Source: Ecdyonurus torrentis
Lineage: Eukaryota; Arthropoda; Insecta; Ephemeroptera; Heptageniidae
Reading direction: 5' to 3'
Assembly: GCA_949318235.1 (NCBI GenBank)
Contig: OX439136.1
Coordinates: 15,099,890-15,163,889, forward strand
DNA length: 64,000 bases
Position numbers and translations under genes: made by a program. Positions 24,652 through 37,579 of the stretch are shown in pieces (position 1 is the first letter of the stretch; the number at the start of each line of letters is the position of its first letter). The notes beneath the pieces were generated by a model. The model made no database searches, was not told where the DNA came from, and saw only the letters and a program-made list of their open reading frames with translations.

Positions 24652-26292
24652 TATACTAGTTTACTTTCTTTAATGTATCTAATGTGGAAACAAAAAAAGT
24701 TGATATTTTCCTTCTTTCTTTACAAAAAATTACAACAAAATATAAGAAAAGTCTTAAAAATTCAGTATAATTTGCATTGAAACTCAAAAATATTATTATC
24801 ACAACAATCCTACCTGATTGGACATATTAACATATTTTAGGGGAAATATATATTTATTTGTTTACTTAATATCTTACTTAACAGGAAGACTTTATATCAT
24901 TTTAATTCACCGTCTCTTTAAAAAAAAAAAAGAAGAAACTTAACACTTCAATCACTGGTATATAAAGTAACAGTCGTAACATTCATACAATAACACAAAT
25001 CTTCCTTTTTTATTATTAAAAATATATATAAATATATATTTTATTTGTTTTTTCCCCTAAATTTAATATTAAATATATAACTATTAATCCAAATCAGGTT
25101 ATCCAAAAAAATGTATTAGCTAGGTAACAAATTTTTTTCACTTTTTTTTATATATATATATTTCTTCTTTTCTTCTTTTTTTTAAATAGCTTAAAGCCTT
25201 TTTTTTATTTATTATTATTATTATTTTTTTTTTCAAATATATAATATTATATTTTATGTTTCTTTTTTTAATATAATAAAATAACAAACATAGAAAAATA
25301 GACACTTTTAACTTGATTTTTCTTTTCTCCAATATATAGTTCATTAGAGCTTAAAATCAACTTTTATGTCAAAATCACATTTTTTTTTCTTCTTTTTTTT
25401 TTTTCTCTTAAAAAGTCTTCATTTATTTATTTTTTTCTTCTTCTGAAACTTCTTATCTTCAAGAGCATACAGTAATAGGAAAAAAAAAAACTTAAAAAAT
25501 GCAAATAATTTTCTTGAGGTAATTTTAAGTGTTATATAATTAAATAGTCATTGTGTCATAGAGATTTAATAAGTTATCTAGTTACATAAAAGCACGATAT
25601 ATGAAAGTATAAAACCAATATTTATTTACAATATTCGTTTAAATTACAAAATATGTGCTAACGTAACTAAAATCCATTCATGAAACAAGTATATTGCCAA
25701 TTCAATTTTTCATGGCACAATGACAGTTTGTACTGGCCATATATTTATGATCTAAATTAATAGATTATAAATAAAATATTTATATAACACTCATTTAACT
25801 TAAAAATATTTCCGAGAAAAAACAAACAAACACTTTTTTTTTCCTTTTACAAAGGTTTTAAAAAAAAATAATCTATGTATATGATACCAAATATTAAAAA
25901 AATAACAATAGGAGTCTTTTTTATTATTATTATTTATATATAAAAAATATGTTATTTGGTCAAAGATTTACATAGACTTTTATATTATACAAAATATTTA
26001 ATTGTACAAAAATATATAATATAAAAAATGCTGGTCATGATTATGTAGATAAATTTGATCCATTAACCTCAAGAAAATTTTAGATGAAGAGATATAAGTA
26101 TGAATAATGATATATATATATATTGATATATATAAAAAAATATGACGAATTTGTAAGGAAATTGCAATGTTAAAAAAATAAAAGTAAAAAAAAAGTAAAA
26201 AGTAAAGAGTACTGGTTTTATTATATAAAAAAACAACGAAGATCTCCATTTCATATCATGAATGGTAGAGTTAGCAATATTAAACCATAAAA

Positions 26293-26625
26293 AACGTTGA
26301 CCAGTTTCAACAAAAAAACTTGCCTATTATCCTAACAAACCAAAATATCAATGTTGATTTGGCTGGAGTCATTAATTTCTAATTTATTTTGCATTCAAGA
26401 AATGGTAAATGTAAACTCTGACGTCACAGCTTGCCTGGTGTACGCGAGCGTAAAACAAGCAAGCAGTGACATCACAGTCTGCATTTTTTTTTTTTTTTTT
26501 TTTTGTGAATGGAAAATAAATTACAAATTAATGACTCTGGCCAAATCAACAATGGTATTCCAGTATGTTCGGATATTAGACAAGCTTTTTTGTTTAAGAT
26601 GCTTTACGCCTTTAGGAGGAATAAT
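26293..26625. mobile_element. Foldback element, family E copy 1
   Basis: TCAATGTTGATTTGGCTGGA pairs with GGCCAAATCAACAATG. TCATTAATTTCTAATTTATT pairs with AATAAATTACAAATTAATGA, and TGACGTCACAGCTTGC with GCAAGCAGTGACATCA. The right arm is split by a poly-T run. The right terminus (reverse complement AAAGGCGTAAAGC) resembles the ends of the large palindrome at 39433. Second copy at 54994-55312. Confidence 0.8.
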
Positions 26626-26730
26626 ATGCATTTATACGAAAACTGTCATTAATGTTTCCATCAAAATTACATTATTGGCTCAAAGATATTACGTTTAAAA
26701 ATAAAAATGTAAAAATTGTGCTCTAAATTA

Positions 26731-26860
26731 AATGCGCCTAAGTGAAATTGTCACGAGCTCGCCAAATGTTCCATCTACATAGGGTTTACTGTGTCAGATG
26801 AAACATTTGGCGCGCTCGTGATAATTTCACTTGAAATGTTTTGACGCGATAGAGACGATA
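26731..26860. mobile_element. Palindromic MITE, family B copy 2 (left end truncated)
   Basis: AAGTGAAATTGTCACGAGCT pairs with AGCTCGTGATAATTTCACTT-like sequence on the right arm. The right terminus TTTTGACGCGATAGAGACGA matches the copy at 17195, while the matching left terminus is missing. Confidence 0.8.
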
Positions 26861-27372
26861 TTTATTTTTTGCAATGAGAACTACCATTCATGTTACACGC
26901 TAGACCGTTTAAGTAGCACTCACAGGATGTTTATATTTTGTCGCACAGCTATGTGATTTATATTTTATTGCATACGGCACTGCAATTCCACATGCAATTG
27001 TCTGGATAATGACTTAAATGGACAGGAAAAAAAAAAGTGTACTATAATTTCTTATAGAAACTTCAAAATGCAATAAGCAAAGATACTGTTTGTTTGTTTG
27101 TTTGTAGTTTTTTTTAATTACCAATTTCCTTACAAATTATTTTCGAATAACAATACGATGTTGTATGATAAATGCTCTTGAATAATATTTTGTCACTTAT
27201 ATGGGTGGGTTGTATATTATGAGAGAGATACATTATAAATATATGTATATAAAAAGACATATACATATATATCATAATAAAGAGATAGAAAGAAAAAAAA
27301 ACTCGGATATACATGTTATATACTTTTTTTCTTCTTTCCTCTCTCTGTTGTCATAATATTGTTTATATAGTT

Positions 27373-29467
27373 TTACTGTGCTGCTTGCATAGTAGCAGCA
27401 GCTGGCGAGGCAGTGGGGTTAAGACTAGATGAGGAGGCCCCCTCATTGTTGGTACTCCCCACAACATCACAGAACTGACCAATCTCTGGTTCAGTATTAT
27501 TCTTATTCTCAGTCTTATTGTTACTTTTATTGTTACCTTTGTTGTTGCCACCATTTTGTAGTACTTGAGATGCAAGAACTGTGTTCCTGTAACAAATCAA
27601 AAAAATATTCTTAGATTTAAAATAATACTTCATTTATTATTATTATTTTGTTAATTTTTTTTTTAAAGGAGAAGTGCAAAATATGACGGTGACATGAAAA
27701 AGGATAAAGGAAACCAATGCTAGCTGTATAAAGTCCCTAGAAAATACCAAGTGCTCTCACCAACACCATTGAAAACCTTACTTAAATAATATGCAGTTAA
27801 ATGGCAATCAAGATATAAGACCTCGCTAACATGAGGAAAAAAAATAAACAAAAAAACTTAATGAAATACTAAAGTCCTTTATAGAATTAATTACGAAAGG
27901 TTAAAACCATTTCGGTTTGAATTAATAATCAAAGAAAAGGATAGGAGAAACCAGCAAGCGCCTTACCACGATGAGGTCCGTAGCTTGGTGAAAATCTTGA
28001 TGGCACAAGTTACACAAATATTTATTTACAAGTTAAGTTACAAGTTAACTTGTAAATATTTGTGTAAATCAAGATTTTTACCGAGCTACAGACCTCATCG
28101 TGGTAAGGCACTTGTTGGTTTCTCCTATTCTTTTCTTTGATTATTAAAGTCTTTAATATATTACCTGTACAAGTATTTATATTTTTCTTTATAATTTTGC
28201 TATTGCAAATTCTGTTATAACAAATTGGTGATTACCGAGGTCCCTTAAATTTTGTTGTAACGAGGTATTGCTAAATCTCTCTGCTAGTACGCTTTACATC
28301 TCTACTCTACGTCTCTATAGGGACATCTCTATCTATGGTAAGGCCACCCTTGATTTCATCAATTATTTATTTTTAATTTTCCCATTGCAATTATACTGTT
28401 TTTACTTACCCATTGGGCATCTGCACTGTAGGTCCCCTAGCTTTGTTATCCTTCTCATTCTTACGTCCTCCCCTGGTACGTCTGTTACCACCAGAGAAAT
28501 GTGTACGCCCACGTGTAGCCAGACGAGCAGTTTTGTTGATACCACCTCGACCACTACCACCGCCATATGACTGCTGGCTAACCATGCTTGTTGGCATGCC
28601 AGCAGGAACACCACCGTAGTTGTTACGATAACCCTTGTTGCCCTAAGTATCAAATGTGAATGTTACCAATGTGCTATCAGATATTGAAACAGACACTGTT
28701 CATCAAAACATAATTTCTCATTGCTGATCAAATCATGTTGACCATCAACCATCATACATACAAACTAGGGAGAAAACTTGTAAAGTAGGCAACCTGCTTC
28801 ACAGTTTCTATTTAAATCTGGTAAAGGTGCCCTCTGATCTACAAAAATTACCTACTTGACAATTTATTAACCTCAGATTGTGGAACTGAAGATGGATTAT
28901 AAGACAAAACATGACTATCCTATTTGAACAGTTTAAGAAACAGTAAGAAGATTGTTACAATATATCTAAAGCAGTTTTTTTTTTTTTTGAAAAGAAAAAT
29001 TGCTATATTAGAATATTGTGGTTAATGTTGCACCTTGTGCAGGAAAAAACACCAAGTATTGAGTGTTTTCTCTGAATATAGGTGCTTTGTTGAAGTTAAG
29101 TTACATAAGTCCACCCACCTGATATCCACTTCCAGTGTTTGTCACAGGTCTTGAGTTAGCTCTGGATAGATTGCTGCCATAGTTAGCTCCCCAAGATCCT
29201 ACCACTACACCAGCAATCTCAAGTTGACCACCACGAGCGAGCACTGTACGTTGAGTACGTTGGTTCACACTGGTTCTGTTGCCACGTAAGTTCATCAGAT
29301 TGGTGTTTGACATCAGAGACATTGTCGGGATACCTGCACCTTGCAGTCCTGCAGCTCCTACTATAATACACAAAATGAACCTAATTAATTAAGTTTTCTT
29401 AAGTCTGCCACTTGAAAGGACTAATTATAATTAAGTAGTAACAAGGCTCGTTTTTTTTTTTTTTTTT

Positions 29468-29500
<33 letters not shown>

Positions 29501-32500
29501 ACAAATGAAGGTCATCAAACATGATTCGAATGGGATTGCGCATTTTTGGGGGCATGAAAACAAGCCTGAAAAAACAAACATAAAAATGCCCAAAATTTTA
29601 AACCAACATTTTTTAATATATGTAGCTCAATGAATGTGAATGTATGGAAAACCAAATGCAAAATGATGCTGAAATGATTTAAAGTGAGTGATGCCTTCTA
29701 AAGACCTTACTAAATACTAACACAACTAACAGAAACTACAAAATTTAATAGTTACTTTTATCCAGTAACACAGCAGGTTTTAATCAGAACACATGCAATA
29801 AACTTTAAGAAGTAGTTACATTACATAGTACTAAAGCCTAATCAATTCATCTTCTATATGATACTAACCTGCCATTGGCATGAGTGGCTGTCTTGCAAAC
29901 TGTGGATTGAGTCCCTCCAAGATAGCTTGCCGCATTCTCTCAACTTTGATGACCTGGTCAATGTGATGGTCACACAATTCAACTAAGTTCTTGCATGTCT
30001 CTGCCTTGAGCAGTTTGTGTTGGAATAGCTTGCCATCAAAGTACAGCCACGGGCAGCACATGAGCCAAGGGATCGGAGCTCCACATGCGTCATTGGCAAG
30101 CAGAGCATTATCAATGCCGGTCATCACAAGTGTAGCAAGCTGAACTCCTCGAGCATTCAGACGTGGCAGCTGTCACAATAATAGATTGATACTATAGATG
30201 TATGTTATGTCTTAGCTTGAAATATGAGGAGGAGAGAGGAAATCAGCAAGGGCCATACTATAGTGAAGAAGTGTTGAATAGTTGAGTAGTTCCCTTAACC
30301 AAGTCTGAAAGGATTGACAAAGGCACGCATATATCTCATCACTTTGAGTCATGTGCAAAAAGCTATTAGATTTTAACAAAACTATGACAACTCTCCACTA
30401 TGTAAGACACATGCTGGTTTCGCCTGGGACTTCTTTTTGATTAAGTCACAATTAACCCCTGTAGCTAATTATTATTAGTTAATTATGCTAGTTTTTAGTT
30501 AAGTATAAAAGAAAAGAAAATCCTACAAGAGAATTTCTTGTGAACGACACAAAGTTACAACATGGTAAACCATTACCAAAATAAGAAGAGAGGTTATCAC
30601 AACCGGATGCACCCCCTTTTCTTGAATTCTAATCAAGTTATAGAAATAAAATTTAACACGTATTAACTTCAAAATTATATTGAGCACCTGTAAAATTTTG
30701 GTGTTTATCTGGGGAAAATTGTTTCAGAAAATGAATAACCTCTCTTCTTATTTTGGTAATGGTATAGATCTATTTTATATGGATCCATTAGAACCATGGG
30801 AACAAGAGCAGTAGATGTATTCTTACCTGCAAATCTTGAAGATAAGTTGGGTTCATCAGTTCTGGAGAGAAAGCTTGAGCAATCAGGGCATCAAGTTCAT
30901 GTTTACGAAGTATACGTTTGTCAGGGAATGACATCATGTATCTAAAAATGGAAACAGTCTGTTCAAGTTTATTGTTATAAATTTAAGTTTTTTTTTTTTT
31001 TTTTTTTTTTTTACAAAACAAGTATCAGTCATTTTTTCCGCAAGTATTGTTAGATATAAATATAATGTATTCAAATCAGGAGTGAACACCCCATAAGAAA
31101 TGAATTAAATAGGGTCCTTCTAAAAACATTCTGAGCCATGTATTTGCTTTGTTTATTGCATTCAGTACCTAAATTTATTTTAATAAAAGCCACCATGAGA
31201 AATAATCATATTTATCCTAACAATTTTCAACACAGGCAATCAAAATGAGTCAAAAATTAGTAAAAAATTAAAGCTCTTGATTTAGTGAAATGACCATTTT
31301 CTGGGTTCCTTGTGATTTCACAAAATTGTGAGTTAACTTTAGTTAAAATTTTCCACTTTTAGAGCCTATATTACAAATCCCTTAGAAACTACAAATGAAT
31401 CCATAATTATTTGCTTTTTAATACATGGCAGATATATTAAATCTAATAGTGTATTGCAAGGACTGCGTTAAGTTACTTCTCCATTAGCATCTGTATATAT
31501 ATTTCATTTTTCTTACCTGACAACGCAGGCAAAGGCCAACATGGGCTGTGGTACATGAGAAGGGTTTAACATAAGTTGAGTATCAGAGCGCATACATGAC
31601 AGGAAGGCACGCAGACGACGTCTCTTATCATCAATGGTGGAACTGTGAGCAGAACTATCAAACATCGTCACAACATCCGTGCTCTTTTACTGACACCTTT
31701 CAAATCATTCATAAGAATCAAGTTTTAACTGACAATATTGATTGAATATTAGACATTAAGGGAGTAGGTGACCGACTGGTATAATGCAAACTAGACAGTT
31801 CCGAATTAAAATATTAACACAAAGTACAGAATTTTTTGTATTATTATTTTAGCTACGTCAAACATGTGAAGACATGAATGCTGTTCGTAAACCCTGTTCT
31901 CTGCTCCTAAAATGATGATCACCTTTGGTTATTCAAATGGAATGTGCATTTTTAGGTGCAAGAGAGAACAGGGTTTACGAACAGCATTAATGCTGTTCGT
32001 AAACCCTGTTCTCTTGCACCAAAAGATGCGCATTCCATTCAGCGGCAAATTTTAATTTTAGTCAAAATTAAAAATATTACTAAAACTTTTTTCGGAACTT
32101 TTTTTTTTTTTTTTTTTTTAATTTACTTGATTTCATTTGAAAATTGTAGTGTTTGTTTAACTGGAAATCAATAATGCACAAAGAATTGTTGTGAAAATAT
32201 AGTTCCACTTTTAACGATTTCCAGTCCAAATCGGTCACCCTCTTCGTTAATGCAATGAATGCATTGAATTTAACCCACATCACAATACTAAACATTAGTT
32301 TAAGTGGCGTTATCTTAAGTTAAGATCTGCTTGAAATGTAGGCAGATAACTCTACTAGTGCACCGTGTGTAAAAATGTGTGAATAGATGCATATTTTTCT
32401 TGACTTCCTATTTTTGATATTTCTAAAACTATACCTAATATAAAAGAAATAAGACTGATTTTAAATTATTATTTCAGAGCCTGGTTGAAGACCCTGCTCA

Positions 32501-35500
32501 AAATCTTGAAGCTTTATTTGTAAGCTAATTAATTAAGCTAGTCATGTATAATTAATTAGGAAAGGCAAAACCATTTTGGTCTGAATATATTATCAAAGAA
32601 AGGATAGGAGAAACCTACAGGCACTTTACCACGATGAGGTCCTTAGCTTGGCAAAAGTCTTGATGGCACAGGTTACACAAACTTGTAAATATTTGTATAA
32701 CCTGTGCCATCAAGACTTTCATCAAGCTACGGACCTCATCAAGGTGGGTGATTGTTGGTTTCTCCTATCCTTTCTTTGATTACATAATTAAGCTAGTTAA
32801 TTAATAATAATTAGTATGATTAAAAAATAAGATTTTAAATCTACAATTGAAAGAGTAATCAATGAAATACATATAAACAAAATTGTGACCTTTTTATTTA
32901 GGTCGTGTTTGCTTTAGTAATATTTACCCGAACCAAAGTCTCTGTACAGTAGGTACTCCCCAGCCTACTTTCTCAGGCTTTACAAGATCTGGCTTAGCAT
33001 AGGGATTGGTCTTGGACCACACCCATTCTCTTACTACGATGGTATCTGGATCAACTGAGGGCACGGCTGCTTGGTGTTGTGGAAGGGAAGTGCTGGCGGA
33101 GGAACTTGATTCTTTGACCTGCGACAACAAAATTAACAAGTCATCATCAATATATAGTAGGTAGGTACAAGTTGCAAATGCTACATGAATGGAGAAGCTG
33201 TTTTCTTAAAAGAGAGAGGGTCAAAATTGAGTGCAGGTAAGTGCTGGGTTGCCAGCTCATTGCTAGGAATACCTCAAATCTTTTGCATTGGGTTTTATTA
33301 CTTTGATGCCTCCGAGCCAAAAAGAAGCATCTACACTTTCCAGATTTGTAATGAATGGAGGATCTACACTTTCCAACGTGGAGCATCTGCAATGTTAAGT
33401 GAATGGCCACTAATCCACTCACCATTCTGCATTCTCACATTCTGGAAAGTGTAGATGCTTCTTTTTGGCGCTGAGGCATCAACTTGTTATAATATTGTTA
33501 CTATTGTCATTCATTGATTTGCAAGAATTGACACAATTAATAAAAAAGCAACTGTTTTGAGGCCAATGTTAAGCAATTTCAATCACTACCACATCCATTT
33601 CAACGTACTGCGCAGGAGTTTTGTACGTTGCAATAAAATAGGATGTGATTGAAATTGTTTAAAGTTGGTCTTATAACAGTGGTTTCTTTATTGGTCAATA
33701 CCATAATTGAAATATTATAATGTTCAACAAGAGATTAATGCAAAGTTCTACAGGTATTCTGAGTAAAGAACTAGTAACGTAGCATTCACAGCTTTTAGTC
33801 TCTATTTTTTTTAAAGCAGCGTCTCCTTCATGTGACCTTGATGCCACATATAAAAGTACTTCAATTATGGACAGATATATTTACCTTGTTTTCCTTATCT
33901 GCAAGTGGCTTGTTAGCATGACTTTGCATGTAGGTGATGTGGTGTAGATTGAAGAGAATACCGTACACCATTTGACGTACAGGGCGATAGAAGTGATGAG
34001 CACTGGGGAACTCCTTGTGTTGTTCATCTTCCAGTACTGCAGGGAATTTGATCTCGCCCTACACAATTAATCAATTTGTACTCTCTGTATTACCAAATAA
34101 ACAAATTGTAAATTTTTTAACTTTACGATCAAGCAAAATAGTAACGCCACGCTTACACACTCTTATGGAAATTACAAATTGTTATGTATACGTTTGATGG
34201 TGGACACACTCTGAGCCCTGAAATTAAGGTGCATATTTACATGACTATTTATGACAACCAAAAATAAAATTACTCCACTTTGTGTAATAACTTTTAAAGT
34301 AACTTTCATTGTGGCTGTTCAATTTTTATCATTAGCCACAAAGTATAAATTTAAGTTAAGAAAAAACATATAAGCCATATATTTCTATGAAAAATAACAA
34401 TTATGAGACTGAAAAAACTTTAAATTTTATGATAGTGTCAAATGCACAAATGATCACACAACAGTGCATCTTAATTTACAAGCGGCGATGCAGTTTAAAA
34501 AACTTGCTGCCGTATCATTTCAAAGAATTCAAAGTAATCATATACTGTACCTATATTAAATAGTAGGTAACCTGGAGCAATTAAACAAAACTGAACTTAC
34601 TTGTGTGAGAATTTGATAGATATGTGGAGACATGAGTCCTTTCTGATGACGTTCACTTGAAGTACGTAAAACTTCAGCAGAGACGAGAGACGAGGGACGT
34701 GGTGGCTCTACTTCAGCAATCTTGGTGTTCTGGTTTAAACAGACAGTTAAAAATTATTATAGGAAATATTGACGCAGTTATACAGAAAAACAACTGATAA
34801 ATCAGTTCTAGAAAGTCATAGAATAGGGGGGGGGGGGGGTAGATAGGGCATTTCACTTCTAATGTAGAGAGAACTTGATTAATACCAAGTGAAATAGTTA
34901 TCAAGTTAACTACTATAATGAAAAAATATTTTCTGGTTGATTTAATAATCTTTATTCAAAAGCAAGAAACGATTTTGATAGGGCAAGGTTTAGGCCTGGC
35001 AAGAGGTCTAGCCCACTCTTACACCTAACTCTCAATTTTCAATTGATTGCAATTGAGTAGGCCAATCAGCAGATTTATTATTAAATTGATAGCTCTAAGC
35101 TTTTTAAAATTTCCAAGACTGTTACATAGTTTGGAATACTCATATTTACTCAGCAGGAAAAAAAAAAAGTTTATTTTTACCTGTGGCTGCCAGACGTTGG
35201 AAGAATGCGATGGAGAAGCTGCGCTTGAGTTTGAACTGGAACTTGATGTACTTAGCTGGAGATTCGACACTCCATTCACCAAAGGACCTGTCATTAAAAC
35301 ATTGTTGTAATGATATATTAATTAAGTAAAAAAAATCAACTTTGCGGTAGTCAATTGATACAAAGGATTGTGAAAATATTAGTTATTTTAAAAATTGAGA
35401 AATTGGGAGATTGAGCTGTGACTGACATGGATGCCTTGCAAGGAAGGGAGAAAATACTTTAGCCAGATATTTTTTGTTTCCTCTCCCACATCCATGGCAT

Positions 35501-36270
35501 TCCTGTCCATTACTAGGTTACAATTATCCTTGAGAAAGAGATATCAACAATTTAATTAGTAAATTTATCAATGTTCTTACCGTTTGGTACTGATTCATTC
35601 AGATCTGTATGTTCTTGAGAATTGTCAGTTTGAGAGAGAGGAGGTTCAACCACAATTTCAGGTGCAAGTTGTGTGCTATTAGCTGTAGCTTCTTTATAAG
35701 CTGCCAAACTATCACGCTGAAATTACAAAGTATATATTTTAATACTTTCTAATACTACCTACTAGTTAGAATAGAACACTGATGTATCTGCTTACCTCAC
35801 TTTCTGCAGTTTCAGAAGCAAACTTGAGAGTTTCCTGAGCTGGTTTACTATCACTTTTGACTCCACGGCTTTTGTTATCACGTAAGTATTTACGACTTCC
35901 TGAACAGAAATGCAATCAAGGGATATAGTTAGTTAGTAGGTTGGAAAATCATTAACCTATAGGCCTATCTATGTTTTAATTTTATTTTGGAAGAAAAAAT
36001 GTTAAAAGGATAATAAATGTACCTCTATTTGCTGTCTTATATCTTAGGAATCCATCCTTGGTGCCATTGAGGTAATACTGGATAGCGGAACGCAACTTAG
36101 GAGCGCGTCCTCCGTCCTTGCCACCTGGGAACACCTGAGCTACCACAGCCTCTACGTCATCAGCAGAAGAACCAAGACCTTTGATGAATGTACTGATACC
36201 CTTGACTAGGACTTCAGCTGCAATCTGGAGAAGAACAAAACTGCTTTAGAAACTATGAAAACAAAAATAA

Positions 36271-36308
<38 letters not shown>

Positions 36309-37540
36309 AGCTTACTCTAACTGAAAACTAAATGATATGAAATGTATTTCCACTAAAGAATTTTTGTTGTTATTGCTTCCATGTTTTTGTTTCTTATATT
36401 TAAATTTCATTTTGAATCAAGGTATACTAACAAGGTAACCAAACTCTCCCTTTAAAATCAAGCACTAGAGGAGACCATCGTGTTAACCACTTTCACTAGC
36501 AAACCTGGGGTTCACAGGAAGGAACCTATAAGTTCCGTGTTATTCTTATGGAACGTAGTACTAATTGGTTCTAATTTTGGCCACAACTGTTTAACAGCAT
36601 GTTTTACCTTATCAGGAAAGGCAGTTTGGTTACCGTATCTCTTTACTGTGTTTCAATTGTATTTCAAAAATTCAACAAAATAACAGCGACAGATTAACTA
36701 ACAAATAATAACAGATATAATTAACAGATATTGTTATTATTATTATTTTTTTTTTAATTTCACTGAGGCATAAATTGCTATTACCTTGCCAGTAGTTTCA
36801 GGACAAATACGATGATGAAATTCAGTCAACTCCTCGTCTGAGATGAGATGGTTGCCTAGCAACGCTGCCAACAATGCCAGACGTTGGCAAGGAATTTCCA
36901 GAGCCTCGGCAACCTTGGGTAATAAATATTCCTTTGTTTCTAGAGATCCCTTGTATGTCAGCTTGAGATGTTCAGAGGAGAAATAACGTGGAGGATCGAA
37001 GGCTGCGTATTCTGGGTCTTCCACAAGTAAAGCATTGAAGTTGTTCTCACGACAGTACGCAATTACTTCTTGTCTGTGGTCATCCATACTGCATACCTGA
37101 AACAGATAAAGATTCAAAAATATGTAGGGTACTACACTTTCTTGTCATGAATAATGATAAAAGATCAGATTTTTTTGATGAAAATTACAATGAGGAAGGT
37201 GAATTCTTTTAAACCCCCACTTTTTTTGACATTTTTGAAAAGAGCGTTAAAATTTTTTGAGGCGCTATTTTTTCTTAGAACGATTGGAGCATGGGAAATA
37301 TTTTTAATTAATTTTTGAAAATCGACCTAAAAAGCCTGTGACTTCATCAATCGAGTATTTATTTCGGAAACTGGCTACTGAACCTCAAACGATTAGTATT
37401 TGCCGAGAAAAAAGTGGACTGATGACGTCACAGGCTTTCTAGACACATTTTCAAAAATTAATTAAAAATACTTCGCATGCTCCAATCAACCTAAGAAAAT
37501 ATAACGCCTCAAAATTTTTTAAAGCTCTTTCCAAAAATAT

Positions 37541-37579
<39 letters not shown>

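Larger units (their letters stand above)
16327..27372. other. Gene-free intergenic region between MANBAL and FAM120 3' ends
   Basis: Extremely AT-rich, with many T or A homopolymers of 15-30 nt. Both flanking genes converge here, so their 3'UTRs lie at its ends. The only structured content I can support is the set of foldback elements listed separately (17.2-17.7, 20.5-21.4, 23.8-24.7 and 26.3-26.9 kb), one G-run and a dispersed repeat fragment. The intervals 19.2-20.5, 22.0-23.5 and 24.7-26.3 kb show nothing but low-complexity AT sequence. Confidence 0.6.

Noticed and set aside
35390..35545. Possible foldback in a FAM120 intron
   Set aside because: Only short, interrupted complementarity (ACATGGATGCC / GGCATTCCTGT); not distinguishable from chance.
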